Assembly: GCA_027605045.1 (NCBI GenBank)
Contig: JAQFWX010000168.1
Location: 1-64,000 of the forward strand
DNA: 64,000 nucleotides
Source of the DNA: Phallus indusiatus
Lineage: Eukaryota; Basidiomycota; Agaricomycetes; Phallales; Phallaceae
Direction of reading: 5' to 3'
This document shows, piece after piece, positions 45,995-57,215 of the stretch (positions within the stretch are counted from its first letter, which is position 1; the number at the start of each line of letters is the position of its first letter). The translations under genes were made by a program, and so were the position numbers. Below the pieces are notes generated by a model. The model had not been told where the DNA came from, searched no databases, and saw only the letters and a program-made list of their open reading frames with translations.

Positions 45995-48270
45995 AACTTG
46001 TAATTATTCGTATGTCGTGTTGAATGATCCATAATTTGTTTTCCCGTCTAATTCTCACTTTAATTTCGTGTAGAAGAACAGTTTAAAAGAGTAACCGGGC
46101 CTATCGTCCGCTTCTTAATTTACCACCGCTGAATGAATGTTGTACGAAATGCGAGAATTCTGTGATGTGCAGCGGTCGGTTGGGATGTTGGATGCTTGTC
46201 GTGGTATATTTGGTATCTTGTAAATTACTTTCCTTATAATTAAGTACCCTTTTTGATTGCAGTCTCAATGAATTCCTAACCGCTACAAGGCTGAGAAAAC
46301 TACTGGATTCCCTTCCTTTTTTTGCACGCAATTTACCACGTATTTCAAAGATATGAAGAAGCCAATTTAAGCGATAATGAATTGTCAAGATCGCCCACCA
46401 CATTTGGTTTCTGAGCTTCCGTTTCACGCTTGGGTTAAATGAGGTGCAACGCGTTGGTAGTCGGGATATTACTGTATGAAAGGACCCGTAGTCGCACGCT
46501 TTCACCCGACGCGGTTCAACATAAGTGAAGATTGAAACTGAGAAACCAGAATGTCTAAGCGTCTTACTTCGGATAATACAAAGTTGAAAGGCGAATTTGT
46601 TTCCATTGCATTTCACCCATTCTTTCGCCTATAGTTGAATGAATCAAGAACTAGATGAGCATACTCGTTCGTTTCAAATGTCTGCGAAATGTTCATAATT
46701 TGACGCCTTGCGCTTCTTTGAGAAGTCCCGATTAAGATAGCATCTTCACGTTTCTTCATTCTCTTTATCGCCCGATCGTTCTCTCAGCCTTGGTACAGGG
46801 TAAATTTTATGCCTACGATGATTTCCCAAAATGATCGTGATATCATCGAGATATTTCATGTGCCGGTATTTAATGCGACCAGATTTTTAATAGCCTATCT
46901 TTCGCTATTACAAGCTAATGACTTCCGGAAAATAATGTTGCCAAAGGTTCGGTACACGTGTTCTGCCTCAAGGCCATTAGTCTGGGCTCACGTGAATTTG
47001 AGCAAACGGAGCCTTCAATGAGAGCTGTTTTCACCCCTATCTGTTCATTCGACTTATACAGTGCGCAATGTGTCCGGAGCTCCTGTCTTTGCTACGGTAC
47101 ACTCTAATCTCCGGATTCATAAGATATTTATAGAGGTTCTCCTCCTGCCCTATCAAAAGATACCGAAATAAACCTAACGTAGGTGAATCTTGGATTGGTG
47201 ATCGAGATTCAACTACATTATGTGGCTGAACTAGATCTAGGTGAAATGTTTGGCAAAAAGAACACGTTTTTTTCTACCGGATCTTATCTATCCAAAGAGG
47301 TGAATCTTCAATTCAGCTCATCATATACATTTCTCTTGGCAGGGATATGAAGCCGAAAGAATGAAAGAAAGGTTGTAGATATTTTTGCTTAAACTAAAAC
47401 TCTTTGTGCTTTTTTCGTCTCGGTTCACACTTGGTGACTCATACTCGTTTGACTCAGTCTATGAAAATTCCCAGGGTGATAGCACGGATCCTACACCAGT
47501 GTCGTTTTCGTTGATTTGACGTTGGAGAACGTATTGCTCCTTAGCGCAATAGTAGCATAAGAACCTTGCAATGCACGCCTAGAGCTACAGTTTTTGATGG
47601 TAATAAATAAGCCACGGAGGACACTGGCTCGGCGCTTTTCGTATATTTCGAAAGCAGGATCGTTTGAGCAAGTAAACAAGCCAATCGCGGCGTTGGGTCG
47701 TCCTGGCTACTTTCGCTGAACAGCCAATTTATCATATCACTAATTAACTCATCTTTCACAAGCATCAGTCAGCACGCAGCATGCCCCAAACCATTGTTGG
47801 TTTAGTATACGTCGAGCCTGATTCAGAGGTTTTCGGGCCCGATACTTACTAAACGAAGAAGACAGGGTCACAGGATCTTACGGTATGACGTCAGCAAAGA
47901 GTTCTCCTGAGATTTCCCTCAGGGTCGTCTCATTTATTAGTATTCCCGTAATTCCGCATCTCTAATTACATTGGTGTCGAGAGCCTTTGTGATAACTAGT
48001 TGTGTAACTCGAGCGTCCGAGGCTGTCCCAATCTTCCTTAAGCGTTTCCATCTTGGTACCATCTCACCGCTATTGATTCAATCCATTTCGTTGACCGTAT
48101 CAGCATAGAAAGCCCATTAAATCTCGAACCGCGGTGTTACCAGGCTCACAGAATCACCCTACTTTGCACATTTGTGAGGAATAGTCGTTGAGTGTGTTCT
48201 TTCTACATTCCGTTGTTTCCGAATTGTCATATTTAGTATGTTTTATCAGGCTGTAATCAGAGATCATTGA
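45995..48270. other. Long intergenic stretch
   Basis: About 2.3 kb without a supported gene. A 171-codon minus-strand frame (46101-46616) and one of 74 codons (47541-47765, including NWLFSESSQDDPTPRLACLL) are noted. Neither has splice support or a recognisable motif. Confidence 0.45.
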
Positions 48271-49454
48271 ATGTCTACCGCTCACGGAAAAGTTTGGTTA
48301 ATAACGGGTGATCTCTTTAATTTTCGATTCAAGACCACTATGCAAATCATCTCTGAATATCATAATTCGAGCAGGAACATCTAGTGGCCTAGGAAAGCAT
48401 CTAGTAGAAAAAGCCGTTGCCAGAGGCGACAGGGTTATTGCGACTGCTCGACAAACCAGCAACATTGAAGACCTCGCTATCAAATATCCAGCAAATATCA
48501 AAGTTTTCCAGCTTGACGTAACGGATCCCTATGAAGAATTATGTTTGAAAGCGAAAGAGGCATTTTCAATTTGGAATGATATAGACATTGTGGTGAACAA
48601 TGCAGGATTCGGCTGCTTCGGAGTACTTGAAGAAGGCGGGTAAGTCGGCGTTATCGACCCACACCGTTATGCTTACGTTCCTTTTTTTTTTTCAATTTAC
48701 GCTATCAAGAGTAGAAGCTTTAATGAAGATCTACAAAACAAATGTATTCGGAGCTGTTAATGTAACGAATGCATTCCTGCCTTATCTCCGTGCCAAAAGA
48801 GATGGGACGATAATTTTTATTGGGAGTCGTTCTGGTTGGCGATCCAAGTTTATGGTATGTTGCTGGTAATATATTTTGTATTGTGCTCAAGATTATAGTA
48901 CAGGGAAACGGTATGTTATTAATATCAATTATTGGACCTGCTCGTACTGGACAAAATACGCCGTAGGTTTTTACGGCAGTTCTAAAGCAGCGATACATAG
49001 TCCGTAAATACGTTGTTTTACTTTTTCAGAATTAATTCTCCACTGTAGGTATTGCTGATGCTTTGGCTGAAGAAGTGAGACCCTTTGGCATTGCGGTCTA
49101 CAACATTATGCCTGGCGGGATACGTACTCAAGGAATCAACAACATCAGATGGACGCGGGGTGACTCTTTGTCCGAAAACTCCCCAAAGCGATAGCGGATT
49201 ATAACGAAATGAACAACGATATATCCACCTACTTTCGAGAGACAAACGGTAATGAGATTGGAGACCCACGAAAAGTTGCGAATATTATTGTCGATCTTGT
49301 CCATCGCGAAGGATTTGCGGCTGAAAAGCAACCAAATGTTTCTTTATTTCTCGGGAGTGACGCTAAACGTGATGTTACCGATAGATGTAATTGGGTTTTA
49401 GATGTGTTAAATACTTGGGATGATGTAACGACCAGTTCCGACGTGGGGGCTTAA
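48271..49454 (+). CDS. Short-chain dehydrogenase/reductase with microexon and apparent frameshift
   Basis: Classical SDR (Rossmann oxidoreductase). Exons: 48271-48307, 48375-48639, 48710-48854, a 7-nt microexon 48904-48910, 48967-48999, and 49049-49454. Motifs: TGTSSGLG cofactor loop across intron 1; NNAGFG; SRSGW; the YGSSK catalytic Tyr/Lys pair in exon 5; then IADALAEEVRPFGIAVYN. All joins keep the frame up to GDSLSENSPK near 49190. There the frame runs into TAG, and the rest (AIADYNEMNND... to 49454) continues in another frame, as if one base were missing. Either a pseudogene, a sequence error, or an unusually short 29-nt intron (GTGACT...CCAAAG). Substrate unknown. Confidence 0.75.
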
Positions 49455-49859
49455 CAAATGTTAGAAATTTTGACACTAAACTTGTGAATTAAGGCCGCAC
49501 GAGTATGTTTGTCTCGTTTAACACTATTATGGTGATACGTTCGCTGATCGATAGATTATCTTATCGTCACATGTCACATGTTACCAGGCATCATCAGCGG
49601 AGAACCAACTTGTGAACGAATGTGAATTTTGGAAGCAGACTGTACACATTCTCTTCTTCCTCGTGTCATCGTCACCGCTGAATACCAAACCCTTGAGAAA
49701 AATACGTCGATGCCACTGTGAGCTTATCTTCAAGTATGAGAGCAACTGGATATACTAAGCTTGGACTTGACAGGCCCGACTCTCAGTTAAGCCATTCTGA
49801 ATGTTTAAACCTTCCTGTTGAAAAAAAACTCAAACGTGGATTGTGAAGAAATTTTCCAC

Positions 49860-51106
49860 CACTTCCCGAGATTACATGCGAAAAGATACTAGCCCAAATT
49901 TACACTCATCGGAGCATGTACGGGAGACCAGTGCATCAATTTGAAGATTCTCCAGACGACCCTGCGTACGTCAAATTGTTCATTTGTTTTTTTGTTAAAA
50001 AGAAAGAAGAAAAACCCCTATTAATTCAGTCCCGACAATGAGAGGTAATGTCATCTTATTTTACTCCCGGAAACTTTATTTAACCAATTACAAGTCTCGA
50101 ACATTTGGGCGATTCGGTGCTGAATTTTATCACGACAACTCTCATTCGCGATATGTACCCTTATATCCACGTTGGCCCAGCTACGGTAAGTGGATATCTT
50201 GAATTTTTGTAACCGTCATAGAGATTGGTTCTTTCCCTTAGAAGATCCGAGGAATGGTCGTAAAAAATAACAATCTTGCATTTTTGTTAGTCCTAACTCC
50301 TGCGATTCTTAGCTATTAAATATCGTCGCCTCCTGACAAGATAGGTCTCTTGGTTACAAAATGAGCGATTTGTTGCGAGGTCACCATTCCCAAATCGTTG
50401 CCCTGCGCAACTCACCTAATATCCAAGGCGAGTCATGATACCCAATATTTTACACATACCGTCCTAAATTTGAGGCGTTCTCGTAGCCGATGTGTTTGAG
50501 GTTTGTTGAATCCATTATTCTGCCATTTGATTGAGACTTTATTAGGCATATGTTGGTGGGTTATACCTCACCCAAGGGTTGGAAGCTACCAAATCCTGGC
50601 TTTCTACTTTATTCCGACCGTTCATCGTGAATGCCTATAACGCTGTCCGAGCAGAGTATTATCCTTCAATCATCACGACAACTGCACCTACACCAGTAGA
50701 CACATCTTCGCCACTCTCAAAGGAACTCTCCGAGGCGGTTCCGTCAATACAAGACATTTCGGATGCAATGGAAGGAATGAACATCAACGCCTCAAATTCG
50801 CGAACTGCGGTGGATTCTACAGCCACGAATTCAATCACGAGCATTACCACAACAGTACCGCCCCAGTCGCCATCTAATCAAATCCCCACCGGCCACCTTA
50901 TGCTGTTCAACGAGTACGCCGTAAAGAACAAATTGACCATAACCTGGGTATGGGATCGATCGAATCATGGGAATGGTGAAGTTGGGACATTTTGGGAAGC
51001 TCGGGCATTCTTAGGTGATGAATGCGTTGGAATTGGGAAAGCGAGGAACAAGCAAGTGGCCAAGCACGAGGCGGCTTCGGAGGCCCTGAAGAAACTTGGG
51101 ATATAA
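49860..51106 (+). CDS. RNase III-domain/dsRBD protein, middle unresolved
   Basis: Recognisable exons: about 49860-49965 (FPPLPEITCEKILAQIYTHR), a 15-nt exon 50030-50044, 50095-50185, from 50242, and 50546-51106. The RNase III signature is present as NESLEHLGDSVL with the downstream acidic and helical residues. The C-terminal 75 residues are a dsRNA-binding domain (FNEYAVKNKL...WEARAFLGDE...KQVAKHEAASEALKKLG). AYVGGLYLTQG, typical of the RNase III C-terminal half, opens the last exon. Between about 50286 and 50545 expected sequence is visible in pieces (PDKIGLL, NERFVAR, VLVADVFE) but in shifting frames. No ATG is evident upstream. So it is a diverged gene with unusual splicing or, more likely, one with frame damage. 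It would act on structured RNA. Confidence 0.65.
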
Positions 51107-51284
51107 TATAACCCACTGCTTGATACCCGCTCAAATTCAGAGCTGAGCGCTGAATCCCAAGGCGGGATGAGTATTTTTTTCTTTGATCTTGATTTTTGAG
51201 TTTTGTCACTGAAATTGTAGAATGTACATCATGTTGTTCAAGTTTTGTATATATCACATAAGATTGAAAGGATGTATTAATTCA

Positions 51285-53420
51285 ATGAGCTTGGTTATAA
51301 TCAATACATTCCAACCTCTACATGAAGACAAAAACGAAAACCCTTTTTTAACGACGCAGTTACTTTGTGACTCTGAGCAGAAGACGTGGCATTATTTGAT
51401 TGGCAAAAACACGGCCAGTCACGTTTTCGTAACACCAGGTCCATTGATGTCAGTTTTGCGCGACTCTGTCGTTTTCTGTAACCTTGGCTCTGACTATAAT
51501 GCCCTCAATATCTTTGACCCCAAAGTGGTCTACCGAATCATCAAATGATTCTGACCTACTGGTCTCCAAGCGCGCTCTTCCTTTGTACTATCATGGACCT
51601 TACACTCAGGACCTCTTGCCATACGATAAAAAACCACCATCCAGCCTGGACTATGTTGCCCCTTTGGGATACTATTGTATCAAATGTCTGCTTCACTATT
51701 TCGACCAATTGGATTTAGAAGGTTCCCCTCGCCTTATTTTTGACACGAACACGCGCGGACAGCTTGGGCTGATGAAAATGTTGATACCCTTCTTCAGCCA
51801 ACGTATGGCATCGTCACAGCTAAAATGGGTAGATCCTCGCTTATGGGCCACTCTCATACAACTCTTCAATCATCTCCCATCGGCGTTCAAATCATATTCT
51901 CTTCCCCTCTCTGATATATACCTGCCTTTATTACAAACCGTCAAGTCGTCCGTTGATTTTACACTGGTTACTGTTCTAGATCTAAGCTGCGAAATGTACC
52001 TGACCGACGATACGATCGGACAGCTAAAGCCTCTGACAAACTTATGCGTACTGGATCTAGGCAGCACGAAAATCAGCAGTTGGGGAATAAAGCAACTTTC
52101 AATGTGTTTAACACGGGACGAGGCGAGCGGTGTCCGATCCGGGCCTTGGGACATCAGAATTCTAAGTATGAGAAGCTGTAGAAGGATTCGCGATGACGTC
52201 AAAGCTATTCTACAAAAGTTTCCTTTACTTTCTGTTGTCGGTGTGTCTTTGGGTTTCGGAATGACGTATCTCGGAAAAAACTGATCAATATCTTGTGTAG
52301 ATCTTAGAGAAACATCTGTTACCGACACCACCTTGTCAAAATTTCAACACCATCCATCCCCTCCTTTACGGTTATGTTACTATCCTTGTTCCACGATTTC
52401 ATGGATTGACGCTCTATGGACACTGCATTCCCAGGAGCTCTTCAAATGTCGAACACAAAAACCGCATACGCTACATGTCGATACGTTGGAACATCCACCT
52501 CCTCATATGATTTGCGATCGTCCTATAGCACTCCTGAATAAAAAAATGGTCTCAGACAACCATAAAGTCCTCGTCTTACCACCTGGCGGCAAAAATAAAT
52601 GTCAACTAGGGGATAACCAGAAGCCTGTCTGTCCACTGACTGATCGCGACAACCAACGTTTCAAACGGAGTAATCTGGACTATGACGAAGAAACCGAAAT
52701 TGAGAGTTCGGAAGGGTATGATCATGATGATTATGTGACGGAAACGGTGTGTCTCGGTTGAAATTTCAACTCAAATAACCTAACGACTGTTCAGTGGGAA
52801 GATACTGCTAGGAGTATATCAGATACATTGGCTGCACGAGAGTTCTATGCTCCAACAAGCGGATCGAACTTAGATGAAATGTCAAAGACCGAGCAATTCG
52901 CCCCTTCGTCCCAAAATTCGGACAAAGATTTAAGATTCATGTTCTTCCGACACCCACCTTCGGTCGACAGTGTCCACACCCATTCCCTTTTAGACGTGAA
53001 TGATACACGTTCTATACGCAACAAACAACTTTCTGACAGTATACTCATGCGAAAGAAGGCGAAAATGGCAGATTTCACTCGAGCACTCTTGAGTACGACA
53101 AGTGAGGCCAGAGAAGATGGGAAACGGAATTCTACCGATAACGCTTTGTCGATACAAGTCTCTGTGCCGGTAAACCCATTTCGGGCAAAAAATGCCCCAC
53201 GAAAACAGACGTCGGTAAATCCAGTGACTCGTACCAAAGCAGACCTCAATTCTGCGGATCAACAAGGTGAGCATGGAGAATGTGTCATGCTATATACTCG
53301 GGCGTTAAAAACGCAGATTCTCACTATTCATAAGTAGAAGTTCCTTTTTGCCAGCCGAAAAAAAGTAATATCACGAGAGGTTTTGATATGAAAGCGTGGA
53401 CATCCAAAACGAAGAAATGA
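51285..53420 (+). CDS. 637-aa protein with short leucine-rich stretch
   Basis: Five exons, 51285-51524, 51571-52240, 52301-52746, 52795-53266 and 53335-53420, join in frame to 637 aa. The N-terminal half contains QLDLEGSPRLIFD and a two- to three-unit leucine-rich stretch (VTVLDLSCEMYLTDDTIGQL, LTNLCVLDLGSTKISSWGI) of the kind seen in LRR/F-box-like fungal proteins. The C-terminal half is polar with an acidic patch (DYDEETEIESSEGYDHDD) and a basic end (NITRGFDMKAWTSKTKK). The last acceptor (CATAAG) is inferred from that end; using the AG at 53315 would give a shorter tail. The start is the most downstream of several in-frame ATGs and could lie 63 bases upstream. Function unknown. Confidence 0.7.
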
Positions 53421-53749
53421 CGCGTTGCCCGCCATCGTCCTTTGTTTAGGGAAAAATGCTCTTGACATAAACGTTGAACGTTGAACGTTCTGAATGGTAC
53501 GTAGATTTGTCAAGTTGTGTCCTTACATGCATTCAGCTAGCGATCTCAATACTTCAAATGCAAATCAGGAGAAGAAGCATGGTTGCTCGCGGTGTACCCG
53601 TGTAAAAATTAGGTCGTGCATGTAAGATACACATGAGAACTCGATTGCCCCCAAACGCTAAATAAACACTCTATACTTATTACTTATTAGACGGACAGTC
53701 AATGCGTTCCATCTAAACATATATATTCAATTGCCAACAAAACGTCGCT
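53421..53749. other. Short intergenic space
   Basis: Nothing recognisable. It separates the 3' ends of two convergent genes. Confidence 0.5.
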
Positions 53750-54091
53750 TCAAACGAAGAAATCCTGGGAATAAGAAAGATGACCATAATTATGACCATA
53801 ATCATTATCACCCGGAATGTAAGAATATCCTTTCTTTATTGACAGTGCCAGAAGTCCTTTCCCAATAAGTACCATTGTCTCGAAGCACGACGAAGCAGGA
53901 GAATTACATTGCGGGAGGAGTATAGTCTGAGAGAGAAGACATAACAAAGCCTCTCCAAACTCTCGCAGTAAAGCTTTATATACATGTTTCACCTGACCTG
54001 CTTCCTTTTCAAGAAACACAGCTATGAATATGGCGATAAAAAACAATGTGATGGTAAATATGACAACGTCCGTGACGAACGGGGAAGGCAT
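53750..54091 (-). CDS. Small predicted membrane protein
   Basis: Single-exon frame of 113 aa from ATG at 54091 (MPSPFVTDVVIF). A long hydrophobic segment (DVVIFTITLFFIAIFIAVFL, about residues 8-27) starts near the N-terminus and is followed by a charged turn (EKEAGQVKH). A second weakly hydrophobic stretch (FGEALLCLLSQTILL) and a Tyr/Asn/His-rich tail (DNDYGHNYGHLSY) follow. It could be a small signal-anchor protein. No family is recognised, and a chance frame is not excluded. Confidence 0.42.
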   Translation of the reverse strand: MPSPFVTDVVIFTITLFFIAIFIAVFLEKEAGQVKHVYKALLREFGEALLCLLSQTILLPQCNSPASSCFETMVLIGKGLLALSIKKGYSYIPGDNDYGHNYGHLSYSQDFFV

Positions 54092-54591
54092 TGCCAAGTG
54101 GCAGTGGTGGTGATGAACGAGGATGCTATGCGGCTGACCTTCGAGCAGCTTCTTATTGAGAACTAAAGAAAAAAGAAAGACAGGTATTCTTCAAAAATTC
54201 GTATATGATGAGATATAGTGTTTCAGTTCTGAATATCTTAAATAGTGTAGATTCAATATCACAAGTATCTCTGTCAAAGTCGCTACACGTTATTCATTTT
54301 ATTACGGCAATTTTAAATAGTATTTGGTATGATGTATGGCGAGGGTGCCCTGTGGCGATGATCGATCCCGACGAAAGCTGACTACGATGGAAACGAGGAG
54401 ATAAGGACGACCCGAGGAATGACTACTGGCCAGAGAGGTCTGAGTGGGAAACGTAAAATGAAGAAATTTGAATTACAGCGTCATTGTATTTGGACTCAAC
54501 CGGATCCTACATTGTTATTGACATAACAGGATTATAATAACTGAAGTGCCAAAATCTCTGAAAAAAAGAAATTGTCAGTGGTTTAGCGACG

Positions 54592-54609
54592 CGTGACGAA
54601 TTCGTCACG
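54592..54609. promoter_or_regulatory. 18-bp palindrome with TGACG half-sites
   Basis: CGTGACGAA followed by its reverse complement TTCGTCACG. Inverted TGACG half-sites are the usual target of bZIP (CREB/ATF-like) regulators. It lies 175-192 bp upstream of the ATG of the repeat protein at 54784. Confidence 0.6.
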
Positions 54610-54668
54610 ACTCTACCATCATCATGACGCATTATCACTTTCAAAGCTCCCCACTTAGCCTCGCAAAG

Positions 54669-54676
54669 TGACGTCA
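54669..54676. promoter_or_regulatory. CRE-type site TGACGTCA
   Basis: Exact TGACGTCA, 108 bp upstream of the start codon at 54784, with further TGACG/CGTCA words nearby (54624, 54694). Suggests stress-linked bZIP control of the downstream gene (inference). Confidence 0.6.
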
Positions 54677-54783
54677 TCTAATCAATCACCAGACTCGTCA
54701 CTTGCGTACTCCTCAACAATGTCGAAAGGTCTTAAATACTATATGGCCCAGACCAGCCTCATCTTTCTTTCTCAATAATAAAC

Positions 54784-56372
54784 ATGGCTACTGTGACTTA
54801 TCCACCAACCATTGTTCCTTCTCCGAATACACCTGCCGAAGAATGGGCACAACAAACTACTACCGTTGTCAACAGCGCAGGCGATGAACACAACAGTGTC
54901 GAAAATCCTGTCACTACACATACCACCACCACCACCACCACAGTCTCAGAACTCGCGCCTGAGACTATGGGTATTCCAGGGAGCTATCCTGGTATTATAA
55001 GTACGTTTGTGAATTTAGAAAATACCGTGAATCCTATGGCTAACACTAGATCAATCACAAGGCGACTATGACACTGAACGTTTGAAGGAGAACACTAGAG
55101 AAGCTCTGGCAGCTGCATCAGACACTGCGCAAGAGCTTTATCAGAAGGCTGAGCAAACGGCGAAGGAGTATATCCCAGTCGCTCAACAGAACATAAATGA
55201 GAAGGCCCAGACGGTCTACGAAACTGCGGAACAGGCCGCCAGACAATATTTGCCCGAATCCGTTATTGGAAAACTGGAGCAAGTGGGTGTTTTAGGCTCT
55301 AAACCAATACCTAGTAAGAAAGCGCACCAATTTTGAATGTTATGAACGTCACCTTTCACTCAGATGGTTATGTGGAAAGCGATTCACGCCCTGTTCCATA
55401 TACATCGATGCCAACGGACGAAATTGGACCGTTTCATCCCACGCGTGGTGGAGTAGGAACATTACCGGGCCAACCAACTGAAGCCGCCGTTGCGAAACTC
55501 CCAGACGAACGCATCGAAGAGATGCGGGAGGAACAGCTACCCACGCACGAAACTCAAACTGGTCCCACTCCTGGGGGCGTAGGTTCACTACCCGGAACAA
55601 GAAGCGAGACTAGTATTGCCAAACTTCCAGAGGAGCGCCTTCAAAGTAAAGATACGACTTCCGTTCCAACGCCAGATTCGCGTCTGGACCACCTTCGGGG
55701 CGAGATGCCCTCTAGGGAAGTCGATACTGGACCCACTCATGGTGGAGTTGGAACGTTACCAGGTCCACGGAGTGAAAGTGGAGTCGCTAAACTACCAGAA
55801 GAACGAATTACCGAGGCGAAGGACTCCAGCTCTCCAGTTGTCGCCGTCGGCACGACTGGTCTAAAAGGTGAGAAGCATATTCATTTCGCCGTTAATTGTA
55901 AAAGTGCCTAAACATATTTAAATGCAGATACGAAGAAATCAGCAGCTGAAGCTAGTGACAAAAAGCCGCCGCAGACGATCTTGCCACTAACTGAGGCTAC
56001 ATCAACGCCGAGTGGACTAACAGCACCTCCGAAAACTGGCCAACATGTCCCTATTGACGATAACAACATCAACAACATAACAGGGCAAGAAACGCGTGGA
56101 ACTGGAGCGGGGCTCCACGGTGTGGAGCCCGCGAAACCTCGAACTGTCATTGTAGGGGACGACAGCTCAGGTTCTTCGACAGCAGATACACATGAAAAGG
56201 TAGGCATTTTTTTTCTTATTTTGTCCCAAATATGTTCCTACTAACCTTTTTTTCTCGAATTAAGGTATCGATGAAGACAAAGATGAAAGCCAACGCAAAG
56301 ATTTTAGGGGGAAAACTTACTCGAGACAAGGAATTGGTGGAAGAAGGAAAATCTCTAAAGGCCGGCAATTAG
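54784..56372 (+). CDS. LEA-like repeat protein, probably stress-induced
   Basis: Five exons, 54784-55000, 55050-55313, 55364-55867, 55928-56199 and 56265-56372, join in frame to 454 aa. The N-terminus is Thr-rich. Residues about 75-160 form an amphipathic Ala/Glu/Gln-rich stretch (REALAAASDTAQELYQKAEQ; AQTVYETAEQAARQYLPE) like late-embryogenesis-abundant or apolipoprotein helices. The middle holds three diverged repeats of GPxxGGVGxLPGxxxExxxAKLPxER. The C-terminus is basic (KVSMKTKMKANAKILGGK). No signal peptide or membrane segment; cytosolic, largely disordered. Such proteins protect membranes and proteins in dryness or heat in relatives. TGACG-type palindromes upstream fit stress control, and a TTAAATA lies about 55 bp before the ATG. 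Confidence 0.8.
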
Positions 56373-57215
56373 TAGCGACCTTTTTCCATCTGTAATATCA
56401 GTGTACGATTAACACGAATTGAATTGATTATTCCTACCGAAATTCAGGCTTGAGTATCCGATTTCATTTCAAAGATGGAGGGATCACTGCCCGGGAAAAA
56501 GTATATGGCTAGTGCGCATGCTCACATGTTGTTGAGACAACAAACAGACAGGAGACAGCAAATACTCCTTCTCCGTGTAAACTAAAACAATTGATGCCTC
56601 ACTTGCGGCCCTCCAGTGTGGTGATCCTAGTGAGCATAAAAATAGACGATGATGTGAATATTATTGATAGAACATGTACGGATTAACTACAGGAGAATTA
56701 AGACATAATGGAAAATCCGATTTGGTGTGTCATGAGGTTTAATCCGAAAGTGCTCACTGGTGTAGGAAGAAGCTCCCAAGACGAAAGGCCAAGTCATCAA
56801 AGTGCTTCTTTATAAAAATAAACAGAGTTGAAACTTTGCGCCCTTTTCTCGGCCAGAATCGAGGAACTATTACGGCTCAATACGAATCATTGAAACTGAT
56901 GTTGGTAGCACCTTGCAGCACCTTGTGACTGAAGCCATTGACCGCACCGGTCACACTGTATCTCCATCCCTTGACCTTTGATTTTTTCCTGCATCCGACA
57001 ACTTACCTCGATGGCGGTAGGGCAAAGGCGACGTAAACTACCTGGCTGGCTGCTTATCATATGGTCCTAGTTTGGCTGCAAGATCTGTTCGTCAAGCTAT
57101 TTTACCGCGAAATTAGCACTATAAAAACGACTGGAAATGACCTTCACTCAGTCCTCATCCGCTCAGGTTCTACTCGTGTATTCGAACCCAAATCAAAGCG
57201 AGCAACATCACCACC
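56373..57215. other. Intergenic region, cellobiohydrolase promoter
   Basis: No gene. It contains the upstream region of the cellulase, with a direct repeat GCAGCACCTTG near 56910-56935 and a TATA box at 57120. Confidence 0.55.
57120..57126 (+). promoter_or_regulatory. TATA box of cellobiohydrolase gene
   Basis: TATAAAA, 90-96 bp before the ATG at 57216, the usual distance for a strongly expressed secreted fungal enzyme. Confidence 0.7.

Noticed and set aside
46101..46616. 171-codon minus-strand frame
   Set aside because: No splice support, composition bias or recognisable motif; surrounding DNA shows no gene structure.
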